A stretch of DNA of 64,000 bases, from positions 1-64,000 of the forward strand of contig NZ_DASYTH010000408.1 of NCBI RefSeq assembly GCF_036002505.1, in the 5' to 3' direction. The translations under genes were made by a program, and so were the position numbers. Below the pieces are notes generated by a model that saw only the letters and a list, made by a program, of their open reading frames with translations, had not been told where the DNA came from and did not search any database. Numbering within the stretch: the first letter of the stretch is position 1; each line of letters starts with the position of its first letter. Origin of the DNA: DASYTH01 sp036002505 (GTDB lineage Bacteria > Actinomycetota > Actinomycetes > Mycobacteriales > Pseudonocardiaceae). This document shows, in pieces, positions 8,677 through 16,523 of this stretch.

Positions 8677-9495
8677 TCAGCGGATGCCGGCGCGGCGGAG
8701 GGTGGTGGCGAGGTCCCGGGTGGTGGCGACGACGGCCTTGGCGATGCGGTGGACCGCCCGGTCGGAGGCGTCGTCGGCGGGTATGGAGACGCTGATCGCG
8801 TCGGTGGCGGGGATGCGGTAGTCGACGGCGGCGGCAACACAGGCGACACCGAGGGTGCCCTGCTCGTATTCGAAGGCCCAGCCACGTTCGCGGACATTGT
8901 CCAGCTCCCGGAACAGCGCCGCGCCCGAGGTGATCGTGTTGGTGGTGAAGGCCTCGAGTGTGGCCGGGAGGATCTGATCCACCTCGTCAAAGGTGAGGGC
9001 GGCGAGCAGGGCCTGGCCGAGCGCGGTGAGGTGGGTGGGCAGCCGGCGGCCGACCCGGGAGAACATGCGCACCGAGTCGCGGCGCTCGCGGCTGGCCAGG
9101 TAGAGCACGTGCGCGCCGTCGCGGCGGGCGTAGTGGGTGGTGTGGCCGACCTCGGCGCGCAGGTCCTCCAGCGCCTCGCAGGCGTAGGGGAGGGCGGGGT
9201 CGCGGTCCAGGTAGGCGGTGCCGGACAGCAGGGCGTGCGGGCCGACGCCGAAGGCCGAGCCGGTGGCGTCGGCCTCCACCCATTTCAGCTCGCGCAGCGT
9301 GCGGACCAGGGCGTGCAGCGACGATCGCGGGTAGCCCACGCGTTCCTGCAGCTCGCCGAGGGTCAGCTTGGTGGGGGAGGCGGCCAGGGTCTCGAGGATG
9401 CGCACGGTCCGCTCGGCGGACTTGACCGAGGGCACGTCGCCGAGGGGGACCGGGTCCGGGGCGATGTCGGCCGCCTGCTGGCGGGGCTGGACCAT
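8677..9495 (-). CDS. IclR-family transcriptional regulator of the aldarate genes
   Basis: The 272-residue protein has an N-terminal winged helix (SVKSAERTVRILETLAAS, then LGELQERVGYPRSSLHALVRTL). A C-terminal IclR effector domain follows, with the typical HLTALGQALLA and RERGWAFEYEQGTLGVACVAAAV segments. IclR regulators usually bind small acids such as 2-keto-3-deoxygluconate-type intermediates. The gene is divergent from kdgD, with an 18-bp palindrome between them as the probable operator. This makes it the likely regulator of the kdgD-glucarate dehydratase operon and perhaps of the uronate genes upstream. ATG 9495 starts MVQPRQQAADIAPD; the first 20 residues are low-complexity linker. Confidence 0.88.
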   Translation of the reverse strand: MVQPRQQAADIAPDPVPLGDVPSVKSAERTVRILETLAASPTKLTLGELQERVGYPRSSLHALVRTLRELKWVEADATGSAFGVGPHALLSGTAYLDRDPALPYACEALEDLRAEVGHTTHYARRDGAHVLYLASRERRDSVRMFSRVGRRLPTHLTALGQALLAALTFDEVDQILPATLEAFTTNTITSGAALFRELDNVRERGWAFEYEQGTLGVACVAAAVDYRIPATDAISVSIPADDASDRAVHRIAKAVVATTRDLATTLRRAGIR

Positions 9496-9579
9496 CGGGA
9501 GCCTCAATTCGACCGGTCGGCAGTTGACCCTCAGGTTAACCGAGGCATAGCTTGTCGGTGCGGTCACATCCTCAGATGA

Positions 9580-9597
9580 TGTCCACATATGTAGACA
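9580..9597. promoter_or_regulatory. Candidate IclR operator palindrome
   Basis: TGTCCACATATGTAGACA is an 18-bp dyad with one mismatched pair. It ends directly at the AAGGA ribosome-binding site of kdgD and lies 85 bp from the start of the divergent IclR gene. Binding here would block kdgD. Confidence 0.6.
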
Positions 9598-9609
9598 AGG
9601 ATCAGCATT

Positions 9610-10548
9610 GTGGCTCAGGGACAAGTCTCCGGACTGATCTCCTTCCCGCTGACCCCGTTCACCGCGGACGACACAGTGGACACCGGGGTGCTCGCCGACC
9701 ACGTGGCGGCCCACGTCGCCGCGAAACCCACCGCGATGTTCGTGGCCTGCGGCACCGGCGAGTTCACCGCGCTGTCCGTTGTGGAGTACCGTCAGGTGCT
9801 GACCACGGCGCTGCGCGTGGTGGCCGGGCGGATGCCGGTGTTCGCCGGAGTCGGTGGCGGGCCGCGGGTGGCCAGGGAGTTCCTGTCCGCTGCCGCGGAG
9901 TCCGGAGTGGACGGTGTGCTGCTGCTGCCGCCGTACCTGGTCGCCGCGCCGCCCGCGGGCATCGTGGACCACGTCCGCTACGTGTCCACTGTGGCCGACC
10001 TGCCGGTCGTGGTGTACCAGCGGGCCAACGCGATCCTCGACCCGGCGGCGGCCCGGGCCCTGCTGGACGTGCCCACCGTGATCGGGATCAAGGACGGCGA
10101 GGGCGACCTCGAGCGGCTGCGCTCGCTGATCTCCGCGGTGCGTGGCAGCGGGCACCCGCGGGCCGAGGAATTCGTTTTCCTCAACGGGTTGCCGACCGCG
10201 GAGGTGGCGGTGCCCGCCTATCGGGAACTCGGCGTCGACGGGTACTCGTCGGCGGTACTGTGTTTCCTGCCGGAGATCGCGACCGCGTTCTACGCTGCGG
10301 TCCAGCGCGAGGACGAGGAGACCGTGCGCACCCTGCTGACCGAGTTCTACCACCCGTTCGCCGCGCTGCGGGACACCACGCCGGGCTACGCGGTGTCCCT
10401 GGTCAAGGCCGGCGCCCGGCTGACCGGGACGCCCGTCGGACCGGTCCGCCCGCCGCTGCGCGAGGTGACCCCCGAGCATCTGGCTCAGCTGAAGGAGATC
10501 ATTGAGCGCGGCCGAGCTGCGCTGGCGGCGATCCGGGCGGTGGCATGA
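9610..10548 (+). CDS. kdgD: 5-dehydro-4-deoxyglucarate dehydratase (DHDPS/NAL superfamily)
   Basis: The 312-residue TIM-barrel protein belongs to the dihydrodipicolinate synthase superfamily. IGIKDGEGDLER holds the Schiff-base Lys and VVVYQRANA the conserved Tyr. LISFPLTPF and ACGTGEFTAL are characteristic of KdgD, which dehydrates and decarboxylates 5-keto-4-deoxyglucarate to 2,5-dioxopentanoate. Glucarate dehydratase lies downstream and the semialdehyde dehydrogenase nearby, which fits this step. Translation starts at GTG 9610 with AAGGA 8 bases upstream. Confidence 0.9.
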   Translation: MAQGQVSGLISFPLTPFTADDTVDTGVLADHVAAHVAAKPTAMFVACGTGEFTALSVVEYRQVLTTALRVVAGRMPVFAGVGGGPRVAREFLSAAAESGVDGVLLLPPYLVAAPPAGIVDHVRYVSTVADLPVVVYQRANAILDPAAARALLDVPTVIGIKDGEGDLERLRSLISAVRGSGHPRAEEFVFLNGLPTAEVAVPAYRELGVDGYSSAVLCFLPEIATAFYAAVQREDEETVRTLLTEFYHPFAALRDTTPGYAVSLVKAGARLTGTPVGPVRPPLREVTPEHLAQLKEIIERGRAALAAIRAVA

Positions 10549-10551
10549 TGA

Positions 10552-10664
10552 GCGGGCCGGCGGTGTCTGGACTGACGAGCAGCGCAGGGAGCGAGGAACG
10601 AGCGACCGAGCAGCGCAGGAAGGAAGACACCGCGTCAAGGCCCGCTCACGCGAGCGGAGCGAGC
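10552..10664 (+). repeat. 113-bp interspersed repeat, copy 1
   Basis: This block is repeated in inverted orientation at 59924-60036 with 110 of 113 positions identical by my alignment. It starts GCGGGCCGGCGGTGTCTGG and ends CGAGCGGAGCGAGC, and contains a small CGCTC-ACGC-GAGCG hairpin. Here it fills the gap between kdgD and glucarate dehydratase and stays open in the downstream frame, where it could be misread as an N-terminal extension. Its last bases may supply the GGAG ribosome-binding site of the next gene. Confidence 0.88.
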
Positions 10665-10667
10665 CGA

Positions 10668-11930
10668 TTGAACACAGTGCTCGGCGCCATCGTCACGCCG
10701 ATCGCGTTTCCCGACCCGCCGTTGCTGAACTCGAACGGGGTGCACCAGCCGTGGGCGTTGCGGTCGATCATCGAGCTGAGGTTGGGCGGTGAGCTGGTCG
10801 GGCTGGGGGAGAGCTACGGCGACGAGCCGTTTCTGGCTCTGCTGCACCGGGCCGCGGCCGCGATGGTCGGGCTCGACCCGTTCGACCTCGCCGACCTGCG
10901 CCGGCGGGTGGCCGGCGCGATCGACTCCGGCCTCGACGTCGCCGACCGGCACGGCCTCACCGGTGCGTCCAGCCCGGCCAAGACCCTGGCCAGGGTGACC
11001 GCCCCGTTCGAGGTCGCTTGCCTTGACCTGCAAGGGAAACTCACCGACCGCCCGGTGTACGACCTGCTCGGCGGACGCGCCCGGGACCGGGTTCCGTTCT
11101 CCGCCTACCTGTTCTACAAGTGGGCCGGGCACCCGGGGGCCGAGCCGGACGAGTGGGGCCCGGCGCTCGACCCGGCCGGCATCGTCGCCCAGGCGGAGAA
11201 GATGGTGCGGGAGTACGGGTTCTCCTCGATCAAGCTCAAGGGCGGGGTGTTCCCGCCGGAGGAGGAGATCGAGGCGGTCCGGGCACTGCGCGCGGCGTTC
11301 CCCGACCATCCGCTGCGGCTGGACCCCAACGCCGTGTGGTCGGTCGCGACGTCGGTCAAGGTGGCCACGGAGACCGACGGTCTGCTTGAGTACCTTGAGG
11401 ACCCGACGCACGGCATCGCCGGCATGGCCGAGGTGGCCCGGCAGGCGCCGATGCCGCTGGCCACCAACATGTGCGTGATCCAGTTCGCGGATCTGCCCGA
11501 GGGGATCGCGCGTAACGCGGTTGGCGTGATCCTGGCCGACCACCACTACTGGGGCGGGCTGCGCGCGGGTCTGGAGCTGGCGGCGATCTGCCGGACCTGG
11601 GGCCTGGGGCTTTCCATGCACTCCAACAGCCACCTCGGGATCAGCCTGGCCGCGATGACCCACCTGGCCGCGGCGGCGCCGAACCTGACGTACGCGGTCG
11701 ACACGCACACCCCCTGGCAGTGCGGCGTGGACGTGTTGCGCAACCCGTTGCGGTTCGTGGACGGCGCGATCGAGGTGCCCACCCGGCCGGGGCTCGGGGT
11801 CGAGCTGGACCGGGACGCGCTGGCCCGGATGAACGCCGACTACCTGCGCTGTGGCATCCGAGAGCGCGACGACACCGGCTATCTGCGGTCCGTGCAGCCG
11901 ACCTACGAGCGGAAGCAGACCCGGTGGTGA
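10668..11930 (+). CDS. gudD: Glucarate dehydratase, enolase superfamily
   Basis: About 420 residues of an enolase-superfamily (mandelate-racemase branch) protein. SSIKLKGG holds the KxK catalytic base, LRLDPNAVWS and LEYLEDPTHG give metal ligands, and LSMHSNSHLGISLAAMTH carries the His of the His-Asp dyad. These match D-glucarate dehydratases, which make 5-keto-4-deoxyglucarate for KdgD directly upstream. The frame is open back to 10545, but that stretch is a 113-bp repeat, so the true start is probably TTG 10668 or GTG 10677 (reading VLGAIVTPIAF). The stop overlaps the next GTG. Confidence 0.88.
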   Translation: MNTVLGAIVTPIAFPDPPLLNSNGVHQPWALRSIIELRLGGELVGLGESYGDEPFLALLHRAAAAMVGLDPFDLADLRRRVAGAIDSGLDVADRHGLTGASSPAKTLARVTAPFEVACLDLQGKLTDRPVYDLLGGRARDRVPFSAYLFYKWAGHPGAEPDEWGPALDPAGIVAQAEKMVREYGFSSIKLKGGVFPPEEEIEAVRALRAAFPDHPLRLDPNAVWSVATSVKVATETDGLLEYLEDPTHGIAGMAEVARQAPMPLATNMCVIQFADLPEGIARNAVGVILADHHYWGGLRAGLELAAICRTWGLGLSMHSNSHLGISLAAMTHLAAAAPNLTYAVDTHTPWQCGVDVLRNPLRFVDGAIEVPTRPGLGVELDRDALARMNADYLRCGIRERDDTGYLRSVQPTYERKQTRW

Positions 11931-13075
11931 TCCCGGTGGCCGGGCACGCCTACCCGTGGGACGTGCTCGGTGACCCGGCCTTCGCCGACCGCGTGCTCGG
12001 GCACGGGCTGACCGAGGTGACGCTCGCCGCCGCCTACCACTCGACCCGGGCGGCGAGTCCGCTGCACCCCCGGCACCAGGTCGTCGAAGCGCCGCACGCC
12101 GCGCTGTACCGGCCGCTGAACGCTGAGACCTGGGGCGCCCGGCGGCTGCGCCCGCTGCCGCCGACCTGGATGACCGAGGCCGACCCCTTCGGCCTGGCCG
12201 TCGAAGCGCTTCGACCGGCCGGGTTGCGGGTGTCCGCGTGGATCGTGCTCACCCACAACACCCGGCTCGGCTCCGAGTTCGGCGAGGTCACGGTCACCAA
12301 CTGCTTCGGCGACCGCTACTCCTACGCGCTGTGCCCGGCCCACGCCGAGGTGCGCGAATACGCCGCGACCCTGGCCGCCGAATCGGTCTCCGGCGTGCCC
12401 GTCGACGGCGTGTCCCTGGAGGCCTGCGGCCAGCTCGGCCTGTCGCACAACAGCCACCACGAGAAGACCGACGGCGCCTGGACCCCGGCGGCGAACCGGC
12501 TGCTCTCGGTCTGCTGCTGCACCGCCTGCCGCGCCGCCTGGATCGCCCGCGGCCTCGACCCGCCCGAGGTGATCGACAGCCTGCGGGCCGCCGTCCACGC
12601 TGAAGGACGCGGTCTCACCGGCGAGCTCCCGGACACACTCGCGGACGAGCTGCTCGCCACCCGGCACCGGTCCACCGACCTGCTCCGTGCCGAGATACTG
12701 GATCGCCTCCGGGACCAGGCCTCGGGCGTCCCGGTCACCCTGCACGCCCACCCCGATCCCTGGGCCACCGGCGCCTCGCCCGGCCTCACCGCCGCCGCTC
12801 CCGCCCAGGTCGACGCCATCCTGGTGCCCGCCTGGCCCACCGCTTCCGGCACCGCCGAGGACATCGCCGCCGCCACCGGCCGCGGCGCCCGCGTCGACGC
12901 CTATGTCACCGTCCTCCCCCCGGCCAACCCGGACGCACTGCCCGCCCACGTCACCCGCCTGATCACCGCCGGCGCCCGCGGCCTGAGCCTCTACCACCTG
13001 GGCCTCGCACCGAGCCAGCGGCAGCCGCTGCTGTCGCGCATCGTCGAGCTGGCGGCCACCGCCGAGGTCCCGTAA
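11927..13075 (+). CDS. Conserved protein of unknown function in the aldarate operon (Cys-rich, probable TIM-barrel)
   Basis: The 382-residue protein begins at GTG 11927, overlapping the glucarate dehydratase stop by 4 bp (GTGA), so it is translationally coupled. It has a conserved-looking acidic/His block (VSLEACGQLGLSHNSHHEK near residue 160) and a cysteine cluster (SVCCCTACRAAW near 190). Alternating beta/alpha segments such as VDAILVPAW and GARGLSLYHLG look like a TIM-barrel. Similar proteins of unknown function occur in actinomycete sugar operons as far as I recall. The context suggests a glycosidase-like or lactone-acting enzyme, but I cannot assign a reaction. Confidence 0.7.
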   Translation: MIPVAGHAYPWDVLGDPAFADRVLGHGLTEVTLAAAYHSTRAASPLHPRHQVVEAPHAALYRPLNAETWGARRLRPLPPTWMTEADPFGLAVEALRPAGLRVSAWIVLTHNTRLGSEFGEVTVTNCFGDRYSYALCPAHAEVREYAATLAAESVSGVPVDGVSLEACGQLGLSHNSHHEKTDGAWTPAANRLLSVCCCTACRAAWIARGLDPPEVIDSLRAAVHAEGRGLTGELPDTLADELLATRHRSTDLLRAEILDRLRDQASGVPVTLHAHPDPWATGASPGLTAAAPAQVDAILVPAWPTASGTAEDIAAATGRGARVDAYVTVLPPANPDALPAHVTRLITAGARGLSLYHLGLAPSQRQPLLSRIVELAATAEVP

Positions 13076-13663
13076 CAACTCGATTGCGGTGAGCGAACAG
13101 GTGATCGGCCGGCCCCGCCCGGCGAGTTCAGAAGCGGTGGGTTGTGCGTGGGTGTGGATTTGGGCGAGTGAGGGCGCAGGGCCCCGCCGGGTTGGTCCGG
13201 TCGCGTTGGCGGGGTTGGCTGGGAGCCGTGGGGTTCCTTGCCGGCATGAACATTGCTGTCACCCACTCGTGCCACGGTGGCCCCACCAGCCCTACCCGGG
13301 CCGCGAAGCGGTCCGGCAGTCTTGGTTCTCGCCCCGTCGCCCGGGCACCGCAGGTCCACCACCGCCCCGTCCCTGCCTTCCTGAGATCCGACACCCCACC
13401 AACCGCCACCCACCAACCGGGCACGGCCGCCCACCGCACCCCAGGGCCACAACCGACGTACTTTCCCAAACACGCCGTCGGAGAAGCCCGCGTCCTTGTC
13501 GGATCTGTCGCTGCTGATCGGGCTCGGCGGCTCCACGTGCACCTACCAGGTCCGCCTCGCGGCCGTGTCCATCTACTGCACCGCCCGTCCCGGATGTCAT
13601 GGTCAACACCGGCACCGACGCCCCGGTGCGGGGACCCTGCCGGTAGCCGCGCACGCGCCATCC
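13076..13663. other. Long non-coding stretch with no supportable gene
   Basis: Frames are open on both strands, but none gives recognisable protein, a good start or consistent codon bias. The stretch has G-rich (13190-13230) and C-rich (13370-13450) segments that are partly complementary, such as GTTGGCGGGGTTGG against CCACCAACCGCCACC, so the RNA could fold over a long range. It may be a decayed mobile element or an interspersed non-coding repeat. The operators of the ngc locus begin just after it. Confidence 0.4.
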
Positions 13664-13679
13664 AATGGTCTAAACCAGT
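13664..13679. promoter_or_regulatory. dre-like DasR operator 1 of the ngc locus
   Basis: AATGGTCTAAACCAGT matches 13 of 16 positions of the DasR consensus A(G/C)TGGTCTAGACCA(G/C)T. It lies about 155 bp upstream of the ROK gene. Confidence 0.6.
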
Positions 13680-13739
13680 AGCCCGCTGACTCCGAATCGT
13701 GTTCGGCGGGCCGGGTTGGCGATCGCGGCGCGGTAACGG

Positions 13740-13755
13740 TATGGTCCAGACCATT
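13740..13755. promoter_or_regulatory. dre-like DasR operator 2 of the ngc locus
   Basis: TATGGTCCAGACCATT is a near-perfect dyad with the TGGTC-N2-GACCA core of DasR sites. It lies 76 bp after site 1 and 32 bp before the ROK-type palindrome. Confidence 0.6.
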
Positions 13756-13786
13756 GACGTGACCGCCGACACTTCCTAGCCTCCCC

Positions 13787-13809
13787 GAGTTAGGAAAGTT
13801 TCCTAACTC
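13787..13809. promoter_or_regulatory. Perfect 23-bp palindrome, probable ROK-regulator operator
   Basis: GAGTTAGGAAA and TTTCCTAACTC are perfect 11-base arms around a central G. The sequence ends 23 bp before the ATG of the ROK gene. The TTAGGAAA-type half-site resembles those of actinobacterial ROK repressors, so autoregulation is likely. Confidence 0.75.
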
Positions 13810-13832
13810 GACTGAGAGGTCTGAACCACCGT

Positions 13833-15029
13833 ATGCCCGGGACGCCCAGCTTGCTTCGCGCCATGAACGACAGGGCGGCGCTCGAGGTGCTGCTGGAGCG
13901 CGGACCGCTGACGCGATCGCAGCTGGCGTCGATCACGGGCATCTCGAAGCCGACCGCCTCCCAGCTCCTGTCGCGCCTGCAGGAGTCGGGGCTGGTCGTG
14001 CGGGACGGCATCCGCGAGGGCCTCCCGGGGCGCACCGCCGAGCTGTACCGGGTGAACCCCAAGGCGGCCTCGGTGGCGGGGGTGGACGTCAGCCCCGGCC
14101 ACATCGCGGTACGCGTCGCCGAGATCACCGGCGAGGTGATCGGCGAGCACCGCCTGCTCACGCCGGGACGGTCCGGCGGCGAGGTCGTCGACCGGCTCCG
14201 CTCGGCCATCGCTGGGGCCTGCGACCAGGCCGGCCTCGACGTCTCCGAGTTGGGGCGCGTGGTCGTCGGCATTCCGGGGGCGGTCAACCCGGCCACGGGA
14301 AGACTCGGCTACGCGCCGCACATGTCGGGCTGGCACGTGCCGCGGCTGGTCCAGACCATCACCGCCGGCCTCGGCGTGCGGGTGGCGGTGGAGAACGACG
14401 TCAACCTGGTGGCGCAGGCCGAGCAGGCGTACGGGCTGGCCACCAACGTGGACAGCTTCGCCGTGGTGTGGGTGGGCAACGGCATCGGCATGGCGCTGAT
14501 CATCGACGGCCGGCTGTACCGGGGGTGGACCGGCGGCGCGGGCGAGGTCGGCTACATGCCGGTGCCGGGCGCACCGACCGCGCGCGAGCTCGGGCGCACC
14601 GCCAACCACGGCATGCAGGCGTTCGCCGGCGGGCCTGCGGTGCACAAGATCATGCGTTCGCACGGCTTCCGCGGACACGATCCGGCGGCCGCCGTGCAGG
14701 TCGCCCGGCGCGCCCTCACCGAGGGGGGTGCCGGCGACCGTCGGCAACGGGCCCACGTCGCGCTCAGCGAGGTGGCCGCCCGGGTGGCGATGGGCCTCGC
14801 GGCCATCGTCGCCGTCGTCGACCCCGGGCTCGTCGTGCTCACCGGACTCGTCGCCCTTGCCGGCGGCGAGCCGCTTCGGTCGCGCGTCGAGCACGAGCTG
14901 CACGCCCTGTCCCTGCCCCGGCCACCGGTTCGGCTGTCTCGGCTGTCGGCCGAACCGGTGCTCGAGGGCGCCCTCGTACTCGCGCTGCGGCAGGCGCAGG
15001 ACGAGCTGTTCACCTCCACAGTGCCCTGA
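13833..15029 (+). CDS. ROK-family transcriptional regulator of the ngc operon
   Basis: The 398-residue protein has an N-terminal MarR-like winged helix (RSQLASITGISKPTASQLLSRLQ) and a C-terminal ROK domain (VAGVDVSPG, then VVVGIPGAV, VENDVNLVAQAE and GNGIGMALIIDG). The CxCGxxGC zinc motif of ROK proteins is missing; GAPTARELGRTANHG occupies that position, so zinc-independent sugar sensing is inferred. The gene precedes ngcE by 34 bp and follows a perfect palindrome, which supports a local, autoregulated repressor responding to aminosugar. Two dre-like sites upstream add DasR-type control. Confidence 0.87.
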   Translation: MPGTPSLLRAMNDRAALEVLLERGPLTRSQLASITGISKPTASQLLSRLQESGLVVRDGIREGLPGRTAELYRVNPKAASVAGVDVSPGHIAVRVAEITGEVIGEHRLLTPGRSGGEVVDRLRSAIAGACDQAGLDVSELGRVVVGIPGAVNPATGRLGYAPHMSGWHVPRLVQTITAGLGVRVAVENDVNLVAQAEQAYGLATNVDSFAVVWVGNGIGMALIIDGRLYRGWTGGAGEVGYMPVPGAPTARELGRTANHGMQAFAGGPAVHKIMRSHGFRGHDPAAAVQVARRALTEGGAGDRRQRAHVALSEVAARVAMGLAAIVAVVDPGLVVLTGLVALAGGEPLRSRVEHELHALSLPRPPVRLSRLSAEPVLEGALVLALRQAQDELFTSTVP

Positions 15030-15063
15030 TCCCTCGCGTCCCAACGAAGGAGAAGAGAAAGAA

Positions 15064-16521
15064 ATGTCCGAACCCAGCGAGTCCGTGCCTGGTATCGCGG
15101 ACCTCTCCCGGCGGAACATGCTGCGCGGGATTGGCCTCACCGCCATGATCGCGGTTCCCGGTGCGGGAGTGCTCTCGGCCTGCGCCACCGGCGGCGGCAG
15201 CGACAACAGCTCCGGGCAGGCCCCCGCGAACACGGGCAGCGCGGCCAACCCGTTCGGAGTCAAGGAAGACGCCCCGCTCGAGGTGGTCATCTTCAAGGGC
15301 GGCCTCGGCGACTCCTACGCCACCGACGTGCACGAGCCGGCGTACAAGAAGAAGTTCCCCAAGGCCGACGTCAAGCACGTGGCGACGCAGAAGATCGCGC
15401 AGACGCTGCAGCCGCGGTTCGCCAGCGGCGACGTGCCGGACGTGGTGGCCAACTCGGGCAGCGACCTGATGGACAACTCGGCGCTGCAGACCGAGGGCCA
15501 GCTGCTCGACCTGACCCCGCTGTTCGACGCGGCGTCCATCGACGACCCGAGCAAGAAGGTCAAGGACACCTTGGTGCCCGGCGCCTACGATGCCGGAATC
15601 CTGGCCGGCAAGCCGTTCCTGCTCAAGTACGTCTACACCGCCTACGGCCTGTGGTACGACAAGAACCTGTTCGCCAAGAACAGCTGGACGGCGCCGAAGA
15701 CGTTCGACGAGTTCAAGGCGCTGTGCGACAAGATGAAGTCCGCCGGGCTCGTCCCGTACGGGTACGCCGGCAGCAACGCCTCGTACTACCAGTACTGGAT
15801 GATCCTCATCTCGGCCGCGAAGATCGGCGGCAACCAGGTGCTGGTCGACGTGGACAACCTGGCCGACGGCGTCTGGAAGAGCGACCCGGTCCTCAAGTCG
15901 GCGCAGGCCTGGGCGGAGATCGGCAAGCTGTACATGGACAAGAGCCACGAGGGGCTCAAGCACACCGAGGTGCAGCTGCAGCAGAACCAGGGCAAGGTCG
16001 GCCTCTACCCGTCCGGCTCGTGGCTGGAGAACGAGCAGAAGAAGGACACACCGTCCAGCTTCGAGTACGCCATGACCCCGACGCCCAGCGTCACCGCCGC
16101 CGACAAGATGCCGTTCGCGGCGATCCGGGCGGCCGCCGGTGAGGTGTATTTCGTGTCCGCCAAGGGGAAGAACACCGCCGGTGGGCTGGAGTACCTTCGC
16201 ATCATGCTGTCCAAGGAGGGCGCGAAGGGCTTCACCGAGAAGTCCGGCAACATCACCGTGGTCAAGGGCGCCACGGAGGGCCTGACGCTCTCCCCGGGCA
16301 ACAAGAGCGTGGCCGCCGCGCAGGTCGCGGCCGGCGACAACGTGGTCACCGACAACCGGCTCGAGGACTGGTACAAGGAGCTCGAGAAGGAGCTGCGCAG
16401 CCAGACCAACGCCCTGATGTTCGGCCGCCAGAGCGCGGAGCAGTTCTGCGAGAACATGCAGAAGAAGGCGGACGCGACCAAGGCCGACTCGTCCATCACC
16501 AAGCAGCACCGGGACAAGTAG
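15064..16521 (+). CDS. ngcE: N-acetylglucosamine/diacetylchitobiose-binding lipoprotein, ABC transporter
   Basis: The 485-residue solute-binding protein has an RRNMLRGIGLTAM signal sequence (Arg pair as in Tat signals) and a lipobox LSAC near residue 40. The mature part follows family 1 sugar-binding proteins: RFASGDVPDVVANSG, GKPFLLKYVYTAYGLWYDK, and a C-terminal LEYLRIMLSKEGAKGFTEKSG. The signal-region wording and overall pattern match NgcE of the Streptomyces N-acetylglucosamine/chitobiose system. AAGGAG lies upstream of ATG 15064. The two permease genes follow directly, but no ATPase gene is present, as expected for systems energised by a shared MsiK-type ATPase. Confidence 0.85.
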   Translation: MSEPSESVPGIADLSRRNMLRGIGLTAMIAVPGAGVLSACATGGGSDNSSGQAPANTGSAANPFGVKEDAPLEVVIFKGGLGDSYATDVHEPAYKKKFPKADVKHVATQKIAQTLQPRFASGDVPDVVANSGSDLMDNSALQTEGQLLDLTPLFDAASIDDPSKKVKDTLVPGAYDAGILAGKPFLLKYVYTAYGLWYDKNLFAKNSWTAPKTFDEFKALCDKMKSAGLVPYGYAGSNASYYQYWMILISAAKIGGNQVLVDVDNLADGVWKSDPVLKSAQAWAEIGKLYMDKSHEGLKHTEVQLQQNQGKVGLYPSGSWLENEQKKDTPSSFEYAMTPTPSVTAADKMPFAAIRAAAGEVYFVSAKGKNTAGGLEYLRIMLSKEGAKGFTEKSGNITVVKGATEGLTLSPGNKSVAAAQVAAGDNVVTDNRLEDWYKELEKELRSQTNALMFGRQSAEQFCENMQKKADATKADSSITKQHRDK

Positions 16522-16523
16522 TC

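Noticed and set aside
10545..10667. N-terminal extension of glucarate dehydratase
   Set aside because: The sequence is a 113-bp repeat also found at 59924-60036 in a non-coding context, and the enzyme family starts after it.
13089..13689. Small proteins in the 13.1-13.7 kb gap
   Set aside because: Several overlapping frames exist on both strands, but none has a ribosome-binding site, codon bias or recognisable motif.
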